Shown here piece by piece: positions 1 through 12,768 of a DNA stretch of 64,000 nucleotides (the first letter of the stretch is position 1; every line of letters starts with the position of its first letter). Source of the DNA: Notospermus geniculatus (Eukaryota > Nemertea > Pilidiophora > Heteronemertea > Lineidae); the NCBI GenBank assembly GCA_002633025.1, contig NMRB01000184.1, forward strand, positions 95,168-159,167, written 5' to 3'. Both the position numbers and the translations under genes were made by a program. The notes under the pieces are model-generated. The model saw nothing but the letters and a program-made list of their open reading frames with translations, ran no database searches and was not told where the DNA came from.

Positions 1-494
1 ACTTATCGATGGCCGTTTGTAGATTGTAAAGCTGTGATGTGCTAGAAATACTTAGTGAAACATGTTCACCTGTTGATTGAAAAATAAATGTTGAAACAAG
101 AACTTTGTGACTTGAATATTTTCTTCTCCATTTGGCAATACATGTGGCTGGTGTGTAGGCCTACTGTGTACATGCACAAGTACCCACAAACCACAGGCGT
201 TCATCCAGACGAGCATCATTTCCCTGCGACACACATAGCGAGGGCCTAACACGTGTAAATGTAGGCTACTAAGTAACGCCCCTACTCATGATATCAGCCT
301 ACTGTACACACACACACACCTAGATGAACAAACATGCATGCAGGTATGCCTAGAATGTGCTGCAGACATTCAGCAAAATGAAATTGTTGGACACTGCCTA
401 CTGATGAAACCACCGTGTTGGTATACGTGTACATGCAGCATGCATTAAAGTATAGACAGTACTTCTTTGTATTCGCAGCGGAAGAAGGAAAGAC

Positions 495-604
495 CATTCT
501 CCAACAGCAGGGGTTCGGTCCAGCTCCTCTTCATATGCTTGCACACAAGAGTTGTGTGAGTGGTTGAAGAGGAGCGAGGTAAAAATCCCTGCTGTGGGAG
601 GATG
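495..604. mobile_element. Small fold-back element, family of the insertion at 40056
   Basis: Arms containing ctccaacagcaggg with gctcctcttc, and gaagaggagc with ccctgctgtgggag, face each other. The same gctcctcttc...gaagaggagc core is nested in another element at 40070-40121. Confidence 0.6.
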
Positions 605-2254
605 GGAAAGACCATAGTGGTCTGTGAACTGAAGGAATGAACTTAATGTTGTTTACAAATGGATCATTTAATCCTCTATCGTACAGTCGTTACAGCTGAG
701 CAAGAAACAACCATTTCTACTTCAACATTTACACTTAGATAACAAAATACTAGCAGAACTTGTTATTCCTGGAATCAGAAACACACATGAAGGTGAACAC
801 TGCCAAGAAACGTCTTGATCCTTTAATTCCTGCAGAAAATACTGACATAACAACTAACGACAGATTTTTCTCCTGAAACCGCTGATGCATTAACTTCAAA
901 CAAATCACAGTCAGTAGCACGTTTGATTGAATCACAAACCATTGACACAGACACCAAGTTTGTCTCTGCACATCACATGATACGAGTCTGCAAGTGACAG
1001 GAGTCTGTCTGTACCGTACATGACAGGAGTCTCCAGGCGTGTACCCTTGCTGCTTACAACATTAAAGACGTCAGACCGCCAGGGTTGTGAAGAGAGCACA
1101 GACACAAGACAGGACTGGGATTTTTCAATATAAGTATGCGTCATGGAAGGGTATCATCACAATATGTACACCTGGACTAAACAACATTCCAGACAGCTTG
1201 AAAGTTACATGTAATAGGGCAGCAACCCCCTCCCCAGTCCAGAGAGAAAGCACACCTGATCAGGCAAATATTCGGCAATTATCTCCATCAAATTTCACAT
1301 GAATCCAAAATATCTGTTGCCAAGTTTTCAAACAGGCGATGAAGACACTTCACAGTTTTGAAATCACAGATATCAAGTCGGTCGATGTCAACAACCAACT
1401 CATTTTGGACGGTAGCTTATTTTAAGTCCTGCATCACTCAATGATGAATCATCTAAGGCCTAATAGATGTATGATTCTGCATTATAAAGATACGTGTTAA
1501 ATCTCTTTAGTTGGTCCAATACAGAAGTTCAAAACTTAGGTGGCAATGGGTTCCACAAGGCATATGTGGTAAGTTGCTTCAGAGCATGGAGGAATAATAT
1601 AATTCCTCCATGTTGAGAGTGATTCCACATGGAACCCCAGGCATCAAAACAGTAAAACTTCGCTTTTAACAACATTGTATTAAGTTCAAGTACGACCAAC
1701 TGCGAGAAAACTCTTTTTTGACTATTAATCTCAAACTCAATATCACTTTGCATGTGAATGCCATAATACTCATGAAAATCTCTTAATTAGACAGTAATCC
1801 ATTTTGTACGAATGTTCCATGCACATGTTGGAATACTCAGAAAACTACGTACACGCATACATGTACACTCAGCCATGTCAGTACATTGTACTGTAATTCT
1901 TAAACATTATTTGAAGAAATGTTAGAAAATATTTCTACATGTACAACCTGGTAGATAGATGTGCATTGGATGCACTGCTCTACATGTACCGGTAACACGA
2001 TGAACACCAATCACTCAATATTGCACATCATCGCATACGATCATGAAAACAGATTATGTGATATTTAAACATATCACATATCAATCGAAAAAATGGTCAC
2101 TGAAGACAAAGTAATTGCTTGCTTTATTTCTTACGTAAATATATGGAACCTCCCACAGACTGGGTGTTACGGTAGTTATATATTTTTGCTAACGGAAAAT
2201 GGCTTTTTGATTTCACACAACACCAAAAAGAAGTTCAATCTACAAGAAGACTAT

Positions 2255-2640
2255 AGCTACGTCTACACGGAGCATTTTAGCTCCAGTTAACCATCTACAC
2301 GGGGCCTTGTCTCGAGCTAAGTTGTCTCGAGACAACTTTGTCTCGGGTTAACTTGACCCCAGTGGGTAGGGGGGTTAAGATAACCCGAGACAAAGTTGTC
2401 GTGTAGACGCGCTTGCCTGTCTGTCTCGGGACAAAGGCCTATATTGGTTCCGTATTGATCAATGTGTGCATTGATAAATACGGCATGAATGACGTAATGG
2501 AATGGACGTCACATGGCGCGTAGTGTTGAAAACACCGTCACGTCATGCATCCGTGTAGACGCTCCGTTACTTGTCTCGGGTTATTTTGTCTCGAGACAAA
2601 GTTGACCCGAGACAAATTAGTCTCTCGTGTAGACGTAGCT
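2255..2640. mobile_element. 386-bp TIR element (MITE)
   Basis: The ends are an exact 15-bp inverted repeat, AGCTACGTCTACACG, flanked by tat on both sides. The interior is full of sub-terminal repeats of tgtctcgggt/tgtctcgagac in both orientations. No coding capacity. Confidence 0.8.
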
Positions 2641-3059
2641 TATCTCTATAAACCATAACACTACCACAGAAATGAAGACATTTGACGAAAACTTATCCAG
2701 CACGGGTACTGGTACTCATTTGAAAATCTTGACACACACTCCCTTCCTACTGATATCAATACTTGGCGTCTTTAGGAAAATAGGATTTTGAAATAACGGA
2801 TCATTGACATGTCATCGCGAAATGACATTCAATCTTGATTTCCGTTGTGCTCATGAAGTCTCAGGACTTCTCGGATGAAAATAACAAACCTGAGTGAATC
2901 AGACGGTGAATAATCATTAAAAACATTTCATACGTGAACGAAATGTCATCTATGGACAGATACCAACTGATATGTTAAATCAAAAATAAATTAATGGACA
3001 GATTCATTTGATTAAACATCACAATTTAAGTAGTAAACAAATTCAAAATAAATACTCAG

Positions 3060-3194
3060 GGCCGAATTCAAAAAAGGTGTTTAAAGGGTATTTAAGACTT
3101 ACACGCGTGTAACTTCGTCAAATGCATGGCGGAAGTGCGTGCATTTAGTGAATTACACGCATCTAAGTCTTAAACACCCTTTTTGAATACGGCC
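3060..3194. mobile_element. Fold-back MITE, about 135 bp
   Basis: Long imperfect palindrome; the left arm ggccgaattcaaaaaaggtg and the right arm ending tttttgaatacggcc pair over about 50 bp including ttaagactta on both sides. Confidence 0.75.
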
Positions 3195-3300
3195 GTCAAT
3201 GTTTTTTCATAGCACCATTTTGTGAGTTCTCGAATGTGGACTCCTTACTTCCTCGCACGCCCTGCAAGTCTAACGGTGGCACATCGTAGAAACGTCTCTG

Positions 3301-3821
3301 NNNNNNNNNNNNNNNNNNNNNNNNNNNNNNNNNNNNNNNNNNNNNNNNNNNNNNNNNNNNNNNNNNNNNNNNNNNNNNNNNNNNNNNNNNNNNNNNNNNN
3401 NNNNNNNNNNNNNNNNNNNNNNNNNNNNNNNNNNNNNNNNNNNNNNNNNNNNNNNNNNNNNNNNNNNNNNNNNNNNNNNNNNNNNNNNNNNNNNNNNNNN
3501 NNNNNNNNNNNNNNNNNNNNNNNNNNNNNNNNNNNNNNNNNNNNNNNNNNNNNNNNNNNNNNNNNNNNNNNNNNNNNNNNNNNNNNNNNNNNNNNNNNNN
3601 NNNNNNNNNNNNNNNNNNNNNNNNNNNNNNNNNNNNNNNNNNNNNNNNNNNNNNNNNNNNNNNNNNNNNNNNNNNNNNNNNNNNNNNNNNNNNNNNNNNN
3701 NNNNNNNNNNNNNNNNNNNNNNNNNNNNNNNNNNNNNNNNNNNNNNNNNNNNNNNNNNNNNNNNNNNNNNNNNNNNNNNNNNNNNNNNNNNNNNNNNNNN
3801 NNNNNNNNNNNNNNNNNNNNN
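3301..3821. other. Assembly gap (521 N)
   Basis: Run of n. Open frames across it are artefacts. Confidence 0.99.
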
Positions 3822-3866
3822 TTTCATGCAAAAGTTCAATCAACACTTAACACTTGGATGGTACAT

Positions 3867-4001
3867 CAGGGGCAGATCCAGAAATTTGGTAAGGGATGTA
3901 CTTTGGGGAAAGCCCAAATGAGGCCCAAAGGGGAAGCCAGGGAACTCCCTCTGAAAATGATATTTCAAATGAGGGGGGGGGGGGGGCTGGATCCGCACCT
4001 G
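3867..4001. mobile_element. MITE with CAGGGGCGGATCC-type ends, next to assembly gap
   Basis: Begins caggggcagatccag and ends ctggatccgcacctg. A long G run sits near the right end as in the copy at 62003. No target duplication is visible. Confidence 0.6.
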
Positions 4002-5233
4002 TTTCTGAAGCTAGGAATATCGTTTAATTACCTGACAGATGTTAAATTGTTATTTTATTTACATAGAGGTGGTGTGCTTGTGACGCGGTAGGGTTTCATC
4101 TACCACGGCTGAAAGATGGTGAGAGGTGCAGGTTAGAAAAGGTGAAGTGCATGAAGAAGAGGGAGAAACGAGTGGACACAACAAGACAGGGCCTACCCCC
4201 CCCCCCGCCACTAAACGGGGGTTCTGCTGAGCAAGGCATGTCAGGCTGTCATGAATTGTACGTTATTCTAAGGGCCAATATGGCCTGATCATACACAAAT
4301 TCAACATTTCTCAACTGTGGAGGCTTTCAGACAAATTTTCACAAAGTGCTCTGCTTCATCAATGGAAACCACATGGAATTTTACCTCGCTCTTGCATTTC
4401 TACCGGCAATACATTTTTTCCAAAATCAAAGCACATTTGTGCAGAGAGAGGGGTCTTAGGGGTGGTGGGCTTGACTGAAAATGATAGAACTTCACTACAA
4501 AACAACAAGCGTAAAAGGGAAACACGAGTAACAGAGTAACATCTTCCCTTGAAAAGCTTTCAGAGTCAGGCTGACTCTACAGAGGTAACATCACCACATA
4601 GAATTGCTTAGTGACATTTGACTACAAAGCATTCTAGACAAGGAATTCTTGTAGCGAAGTTGGGAGATCACAATGGTACCTGAAAGAAGCAGTCTCCAGC
4701 CAACTCATTCCTTCACCAGTGCAAAACGTGTCCTCCACACACAACTCTCAACAGCACAGCTAAGGATGCACACACCCAGGCCCCAATCACCCCTACCCCA
4801 GCCAACTCGGCACCCCTATCCCTAGGCCACTCCGTACACTACCTGAGTGGTTACTCAGCTTTATACCACAACTTCTGATTATGCATACATCCACTCTCAA
4901 CAGAGTCAACCCATGCTGTGACTGAAGATTATGAAACTAGAATTGCATCATAATGTCAAGACAAGAGTTTTACGCCACTTTGTTGAAGAGAAGACAAATT
5001 GCCTTCTTAAAGGGAACGAAGAGTTCTACCCCTCTATGATATAACTAATCCACACACATCATGAACAGAGGGGCTTTGTACATATAGACCTAGTACACAT
5101 CTAGTGCCATTATACATTCAGATTGCCTGTTGGTCCATGCAGCAAGCTTTAGAGAAATGTTCCCACCATTTTCTCCTATGGGTTAGAATAGAGTGAACCA
5201 TCTCCACCTTTTACTGAGTGCTACAACAACGTG

Positions 5234-8200
5234 CTAGATCAGTGCTACCCCAGTCAACGTACCCACTGATGCTGGATATCCGTTTTCACTGCTAAGTACT
5301 GATGGAGTCATTTCTTTGTCATCGTCTCGTTCGAGTGATACATGGACTGGAGTTCTCTTTTTCTTCTTTCTTTTTTTCTTAACAACTTTATCTGGTTTTA
5401 TCTCCTGGAATACAGAAACGAAAGCATCTGTACTGCACCTGAAGTGTGCGGCATGGCCTACCCACCAACCGATTACGTCAAAACACAAAACTGCATTGAG
5501 GCACATGACTTACAGTTTGGATGATATGAACGGTGGGAGACGGCGGAGGTGAAATCTCTTTGTACACAGTCTCTTTCTCATCTTGTCCTTCAGCCAACGC
5601 TTGATTGAACTCACGAAGCGTCCCTGTCACATTGCCATTGCTACTGCAAGTAAAACATCGTGTTATGTATTCATACACTTGATCACGGGACTACTTTACA
5701 ACAGTGTTATCATTTCCAAATTGAACGCAAGGAAGATGTCTTACCACTCGAGCGGAACTTTTCTCTCCATCTCCAAAATTTCTTCACTGGGCATCACTTT
5801 GTTCTGAAATAATTACGACAGGATAGGATGCTATGTAAGGTCAAAGTGGACATTGGCCAGGCAATGAAGAAATATGCGACATCAGTATCACACAGCACAC
5901 ATTAAAGAGAGAGTGAGAAGAGGGTAAAGGTTCAAGTGCAGGGACGATGTCCACAAGTGTCTCAGTCAGGGCCAACACAGAGGGCGATATGTTAAAATGA
6001 CTGCACAGATACAAAAGATAACTTACATTGAATATGGTTCTAAAACATCTGTCAGGGCATTTTGAACAGGTGAAGATAGCAGGTTGCCAAGTTGGGTTTG
6101 GTGGCTTGCACGTACTGGTGCCACCACAGCACGTACTAGCTGTTTTGTCGGGAGGTTTTTTTCCTTTCTGAGGCCACATTGCTTTTACCAGTTTTGCCAG
6201 ATTGGCTGTTTGTGTCAGAAGGGAAGGCCTTGTTTTGTTTGATATTTTCGTCACCGTCGTCAGTCCACATTAATTTTCTACGTCAACTTGTGCACAAGTC
6301 AAAGCTAGAAGATGTCGTGGTCGGGGGAAGTGGAAGAATGATTTAATCTACGACAAGGAGAAAGGAAAGTGAAAGAAAGAATGAGAGACGAGGAGACGAA
6401 GAAGAGAGAGGGAAGTAGGCAGAGTGAAAACACCATAGAGCATCAGGGAGCAACAAACCCACTTCCTGAATCATTGGTCTATGCATTGGCCCATCCCCCA
6501 AATAACATCTGACATTTGACCTGTCACACCTACCTTAGAAACTTTTGCTGTCTTTTCCTGAGTTTTTGGTTTTTTATTACATGTGTTTGGTGTGGGTTCA
6601 TCACGATCCATCATTATGTAGTCGTACGTGGATAAGCCTTTGCAATCTAGAGAGAAGAAGAGGACATCTGACAACAAACACAAAACATCTGCTATGATGA
6701 AGGCCATAAAGAAAATCCTCTATACGGCCAGGGGGTTAGGCCATGCCATCCATACAACTGGCAACTGGGTCCAATTCAAAGGATTTCTGCAGGAACGACA
6801 CGGGCCATAACTTGACAAGCATCATTTGAAATAGCATTAATCAAGTTTCTCATTCTGGAATTGTTTGTAATGCAATGATGTCATAGCAAGACTTACTTAG
6901 AAATATATGGAAGCCAAGTAGATGAATTAGGAGGATAATGGCCACAAGGGCAAGAAGAGCAGTAATCCCGACGAATGACACCCAAACTTCTCTGACACAC
7001 TCGATGTAGAACACATGGAACACTGAAACAGACATTGAATACACACTGAAGTGTCGATTTCTTTGACTGTTACTAGGAGACAGCGACATCAAACAAAGAG
7101 ACCTTTAACTTTCATTGAGTTGACAGTGTTCAAGAGCAGATTGATCTTACCAGGCTCTGACTGGGATAAAGCAGCACCATTTGCTGTAGTTCCTGCAGCT
7201 GTAGCTGTAGCTGTAGCTGTAGATGAAGTACTATTTGTTGGCGGACTGGCAGTGACTGGAGTAAGTGCAAGAAAATCTGAAAGTCAAGTAAATTATAGCG
7301 AGAGTGAGGTCACTAGAGGGCATGTTTGACTAACACACACGACACTACTTGATTGATGCTGGGTTGTCTCCTTTCCAGGTCAGAAATAAACTCTTCACTG
7401 ATTGGTTCCTTCAAAACAACAATCACCGCGATTGGCTCCTACCTGCCAATCAGGAAAAGGCTAACCTTGTCCAACACGGTGCCAGAATGACATCCATCCA
7501 TGATCCACTCACCTGCATACTGTTGAAGGAGTCGGCCTTCATCTTTGTCAGTGAAAAAGGCGATGAACTGAAGTAATCCTATCGCTGTGATCATGAGACA
7601 TCCTAGGACTGCACTCACGAGGCAACTGATGAATGTGCTGGAAGGAGACAGGGCTATGCTGAATCGAACGATCATAAAATCTGGCGTCAATTTGAAAATC
7701 TCACCAAATTGATCTGGTGTGGATCAGTTGCACAAACAACTACCCATACATGTACGTTTCATTGGTTGAGTTGCCCATGAAGAGTGAGTGGAGCAACGTG
7801 ACGCAAGATGCTGCCTCAGATTCAGAAACTCACCGATAATTGCGTACTCCGACGCAGTTGTTCAGCCATTTACAGTGGTGATCAAAACCAGAAACACATT
7901 TGTTACACACGCTGCAATGTTTTGATTTATCTCCTCTGAAATTTTGAACATACACAGGTCAAAATGTTCCATCTACACAGAGCAAAAGTACTGTAAGAAA
8001 ACGTCAGTGGATGTGAAAATGCCTTTGGCATGTTTGGACAAGATGTATAGAGGCTTTGCATATGGAGGACACATTCTGCAAAGGCGCAGCAAAATGAGCC
8101 GTGCATGCCCCAATGACGTTACGTCAAACAAAGGCGTGGCGTACTTCACGCAAGTCACGTCATGGTCGGCTCACACCTCTGCACCCTTTGTCCTCCAGAA

Positions 8201-11200
8201 TGGCTGCCAGGATGACGTCATTGCAAAGTCTCTATTGAGACAACGAGTAAACGGCCTCAGGTTGAATTCTCTTGCACTCTGAGTGGAGTGGCAGACATGT
8301 TTCAGCCCCAAAGACTATTGTTCAAAACCCTCAACCATCAAAGGGTTAAGGGAAATGAAATGAAAACAGACATGGAAAACATTGGCCATAATTGACCTTC
8401 CTAATAAGGTAATACTGTTTGCGGCCGTACTATCTGATATTAAATGCTACTAGGGAGATATCTGAAGAGAAAATAATAACATTGACAGAACTGTCAACCA
8501 GAAAAAAGTTGCGGGAATTGATCACGTAATTCTATCACGAGGTGAAATTGTCAATTAGAATGTTCTCACGTGAATCGGAGGATAATGTTAACTCTATTGA
8601 TTACTAACCAGAGCACGGCTGTAGAATGCATAGGGAAGTGTGGATCAAACTGGCGTGTCGGGTGCGTGTCATGGGTATATGGGGTGCTCACTACCAAAAC
8701 AATGGAAGGGGGCTCTGTTGCTATCAGTGTTCGGAGTACCGGTATATCAAGTAATCTATTTAACCCCTTCCTCCCATGCATAAGAATTAGATGGGTGACA
8801 ACTTATTTTTGATCAACTTAGTTTATTACATGAGAAAAGCTATCGACCCTAGTGGATCTTCATCAGGTCTGAAGCGAAAACATTAATCCGAGGAATATAT
8901 ACTACAAACAGTATAAAAGAATAGATCAACACTGATGGAGGTCAAGGCCATAGCAGAGCTCTGGTCTTGCTCTCTCAATACACTCATACACAAGCGAGTC
9001 AATGACCAATACGAATGGAACCTTGGTGTCCTTAATAGAGAGGTGTCCTCTTCGTGGAGGTATCCACAAAGTGAGGTTCCAGTGTATTGTTTATTTCATT
9101 AGACTAGACCTACATGGCTTCCAGTGTGTTGTTTATTTCATAAATAGACCTAAATGGCTAACACTCAGTAACAGGCAACTTGTCATGGCTAACGGCTACC
9201 TGAAGCCTGGTGCAGAATGATATAATTTGTCAATGAAGTGTTCCAATTCAGTGACAATACAAACGACGAGCTGAACGAAGAGCTCTCCACAACAGCTGAG
9301 TACAACTCCATCATTGTTAAATAAATCATTGAATCCATCCAGTCAAGACCGTGGATTGATCCAGCGAGCGGGGACAGTGTGTTCACAAACAATGTTGTGA
9401 TGGCTACTATACAAAACTAATCAATGGTCTCAGGAACAGTATAGCTGATATATGTGTCACGCATCGCTAGTGAAAGTGGTGTCATACATAACATAATGAT
9501 ACAGGTGGCTCAAACATTGACATGAGGGAAGAGGCGGGTTTGAGGTCTACAGATGCACTGCACCAACCAAGGTGACACTTGGCTTCTGGGGACCTACATG
9601 TGCATACATGTATATGGTGCCATGGTCGGTGTTCGACATGGTGGATGTACTTACACATCAGCCTCACAAAGATAACAGTGGTTATCCTCAATGGCGTGGC
9701 GATGTTTCGTCCGATCAAGTGGTGGTACAGCTTTATTTTGGCAAATGGCAGGGTCGGCGGGGTTGATACTGATGGCGGCGATGAGCAGCGCGACAAGAAA
9801 AACAAAGAAGACTGCCTCTGTCTGACACACAGTTAAGGGATACTTTAGTTGCAAAATGAAATCAAGAATTTGTTTCAGCCAGTTGGCAGCACAATACTGA
9901 GGTCAAACTGAAGACTTGCTTACGCTTCACCAGGGGCCTGTTTCATAAAGTGACTTTAATAACCGGTACATGTACGTACCTAACCAAATGGAAAATGCAT
10001 TGGGTTAATGGTACCATTAGTTACATGTAGTCACTTTATGAAACAGTCCGCAGGCTGATTTAAGCATGGTTCAAGTGAGTAGCAGAAGTTGGAAGCAGAG
10101 TATTTCCTAAGCTTTCAAGAATCAAAGAAGACTTTTTGGCATGCTGCTCCACTTGAAAGTTATCTCAATGCATGTTGGCTCTCAATCAATCGATAATTCA
10201 CCATTCTTGGTTTCCTAATGACCTATGCTGAGATCGGAATGACACAAAAGACCGCCCATTATTTCATAGCTGAGTTGTCCATAGAGATCCACCTTGCACT
10301 GCTAAAGTGGAGCAGCACTTTCACAGGACACCGAACCAAATCTTACACTTGCACCAGCCATCAAATTTTCATTTAACCCAAAAAACACATGTTCTCATGG
10401 TAACAAATGGTAACATTCGGACACAGCAACCAGTAAGGCCACACTTTTTTTATTCCTTGTTTCGCGGGCCCGCCGCTAGGTGGAAATAGGAAAAAAAAAT
10501 AAAATTTTATTTGGGGGGGGGGGTTCACGAGCCCTCCGCTCCAAAAACTTGCCAAAATGGGAAAAAAATAAAAATTTATTTTTATTTTTATTCCGCCCGC
10601 TGCTCGGGTGTCCGAGACCGAAAATACATTTTTCAAAAATATGACTTGTTAGATTTACCGTCCGATTGATACGTGGTTTCTGACAGTTCTATATGCTATG
10701 GCACTGAAATGCCCTTGGACACACCAGTCGATGTGGCCTCATCATCATTCAAGCTTCGGTACATTGGTGTTTGGGTTTGGGTAAGCCTATTCCAATTGAC
10801 CCTTTATTGTGGAATAAAATTTTATTTTTTTCTTCTCCTCCGCTTTTCAGAGAACTTGGATAACTTTCGAGAAATCAAAAAATAAAATTGTATTTTTATT
10901 TTTTTTCCGCCCTCTGATGGAGGTGCTGAGAAAAAGCTCGCGAAACAAGGAATAAAAAAAGCGTGGCCTAATTGCAGTACATTTCTCTGATTCGTAATGT
11001 CTTACTCAGAATACTGCCCAGTAATCATGCAATGATATGATAGCAGGTTACCACTGAAATAAAGACTTTGATGATATATATACCGGTACTGCTGGCTCAG
11101 GTTGGTGCTGATGATGTCACAATTGCAGGGGCGGATCCACGATTACAAAAAAGAGCTAGAAACATTGAAATCTGCGGTGAATATCAATGATTTGCTCCAA

Positions 11201-11934
11201 AGGGGCTGGAAGGATAAGACTAAGAGACCAACTTGCGGATTGTGCACTTTGAGCAAACCTTAGGGGATATTTCTTTGAAACTTGGCACACATATACCTTG
11301 GCCCAAAACATCATCAATGATGACAAACTTTGAGATGCAGTTGTTATGTAACACCTAGCAACCACCATAGCAACTATTACTTTTGGTTTTAAGGGGTTAC
11401 CCTTCCCATTGAGGGGTCAAAAATCATTCAGCATGGTTGTCTGTTGCAGCAAAACTGAGATAAATCCCATTCCATCATTATTACATAATCTGATTCTATA
11501 ATTGTGTTGTCACCATAGCAATTCTGGCTTTAAGGTGTTCCCCTCTGAGAAAAGGGTCAAATATCATTCAACATGGTTGTCTGCTGCAGCATAGATAAGA
11601 TGAATCCCATTTCATTATTATTACATGTACATGAATTTACATATTCATATCTCATATTCATGGCTGATAGACTAAAGACAAAGTTCCTGCTTTTGATATA
11701 CTGTAGAGAGCTATACATGACATGATGTATAAAGCTGATAAAACGCATGAGTCAATCAAAGGATACAATGTAAGCAGCTGGTTTCCAGGTATTTGGAACA
11801 CCATGGCATAATGTTGTGAAGTAGAATACTGCAAAGTAAATCAGAAACGTCCAGGCAATCACTTGGTATCCATGTGGTGGACAGGTCCAACCATTCCGAC
11901 GAGATGAGGTCTTGAACTGGGTCACTTCAGCCAT
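5234..11934 (-). CDS. ZDHHC1: Palmitoyltransferase of the ZDHHC1/ZDHHC11 type (spliced, 11 coding exons)
   Basis: A protein S-acyltransferase of the DHHC family, expected in ER/Golgi or endosomal membranes. Coding exons in transcript order are 11934-11767, 9821-9655, 7935-7834, 7637-7513, 7276-7151, 7022-6897, 6646-6534, 6167-6027, 5803-5745, 5643-5514 and 5404-5234. All junctions are in phase and give 475 residues; human ZDHHC1 is similar in length. The N-terminus has the family's NGW.CPPH motif followed by a membrane segment, a second segment ends in SINPAD, and the cysteine-rich domain contains HCSVCNKC and the active site DHHC at about residues 130-133 within [14 protein letters not shown]. 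Two more membrane segments (exons 4 and 6) follow, then the T-T-x-E-like motif seen here as STYDY in exon 7. The tail is Lys/Arg-rich (KKKRKKKK) and hydrophilic. The loop encoded by exon 5 is a Thr/Ala/Ser-rich low-complexity stretch. The first intron is U12-type. An acceptor 11 bases upstream of the ATG implies a 5' UTR exon nearer SAC1. ZDHHC11 is the alternative name. Confidence 0.93.
8833..8867 (-). ncRNA. Hammerhead-like hairpin, Penelope-type (decayed)
   Basis: On the minus strand it reads ctgatgaagatcc, acta, gggtcgata: a CUGAUGA box, a 5-bp helix II with a 4-base loop, then GATA in place of GAAA. Such motifs are known from Penelope-like retroelements. The GAAA change argues against activity. 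Confidence 0.35.
9936..10047. mobile_element. Fold-back MITE in ZDHHC1 intron
   Basis: An exact 18-bp inverted repeat, CTGTTTCATAAAGTGACT at 9938-9955 and its complement at 10029-10046, bounds about 110 bp rich in tacatgta and ggtac words. Confidence 0.75.
10142..10317. mobile_element. Fold-back MITE, TGCTCCACTTGA family
   Basis: Ends tgctgctccactt and aagtggagcagca are inverted repeats. A related element with ends gctgctccacttgacagttt lies at 38675-38846, and a partial end occurs near 7780. Confidence 0.7.
11128..11202. mobile_element. Truncated MITE fragment in ZDHHC1 intron 1
   Basis: Starts caggggcggatccac and continues with gctagaaacattgaaatctg and caatgatttgctccaa, which match the reverse complement of the interior of the copy at 31956. 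The other end is missing. Confidence 0.6.
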
Positions 11935-11945
11935 GCCTCAAGTCC

Positions 11946-12768
11946 TGGAATAAAAAAAGGAACGAGTTTAGAATCCCTGATCAGTGCGAGTGCCCCCCCG
12001 ATTGACGGACGGAATAAGCCGCCGCATTGTACAATTAGGATTTCCACGTGTGCCATGATGATGGAGCAACGTCACTTTCGATCGGGGTTCTATTAGGCCC
12101 ACTTTAGCCAACAAAAGGCGCCAGGCATACCTACCCTTCATCTCAGTTGACTTGTGAAAATTTGATTTGACTCTGTCTCAGATCTGTTCTGTGATTGACT
12201 TGTGTCATTCATGCATTGTCAGATTGTGAATTTTTTTCTCACAGATTTTTCACAGTTGTTTTTGTTTGGGTTATCCTGAGTCAGATGAATCCATTTGCGG
12301 TGGATAATAGTATCCTAGGACGCCTCGTATGTCTCAAATATTACGGTGGTCATGTCTAATGCATAGAAAATTCGAAAGAAGCAGTGTATTTTGTACTGGA
12401 AATCTCATGACAGCTGCATGCAAATTCATGACATGCATGAAAAACGTCAAAATCTATGTACGGACTATTTACAGCTACGACGAAGCTTTGTCTACCTACC
12501 CTGGTGAAAAATAAACCAGCAAAATATTCCTTTCATTTCCCATAACACGAATAAAACCGTCGAATGAACATTAAATAAATATTATTAATGACACAAGTAC
12601 TATTCTAAGAATGCTATATGGCATATTTTATGTAAAGTATAGGAAAATCTTCCGGGATGGCGGATGAATAAATTATGGCCTTGGACACCGTACTACTTCA
12701 ATTATGAACTCTCCTATCCAAATCACTGAAGGAGGTAAGAAATTCTTCTGCGTGTCAAATCTTTCAAA
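11946..12768. promoter_or_regulatory. Bidirectional intergenic region between ZDHHC1 and SAC1
   Basis: The start codons of the minus-strand ZDHHC1 gene (11934) and the plus-strand SAC1 gene (12769) are only about 830 bp apart and divergent. The sequence at 11946-11956 on the minus strand reads as a splice acceptor (pyrimidine tract then CAG) just ahead of the ZDHHC1 ATG, so a noncoding first exon and the promoter of ZDHHC1 should lie inside this interval, together with the SAC1 promoter. No TATA box is evident. A shared promoter is an inference from spacing. Confidence 0.55.

Larger units (their letters stand above)
1..5233. other. Region downstream of ZDHHC1, no gene recognised
   Basis: Apart from the repeats listed separately and the gap at 3301-3821, I see no coding exon here. 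The ZDHHC1 3' UTR should occupy the upper end. Small features are an (ac)n tract at about 303-318 and C/G runs near 3970 and 4198. Confidence 0.5.

Noticed and set aside
3196-4091. Long open frames of 189-289 codons crossing 3301-3821
   Set aside because: They consist mostly of the N gap; the flanking residues match no family.
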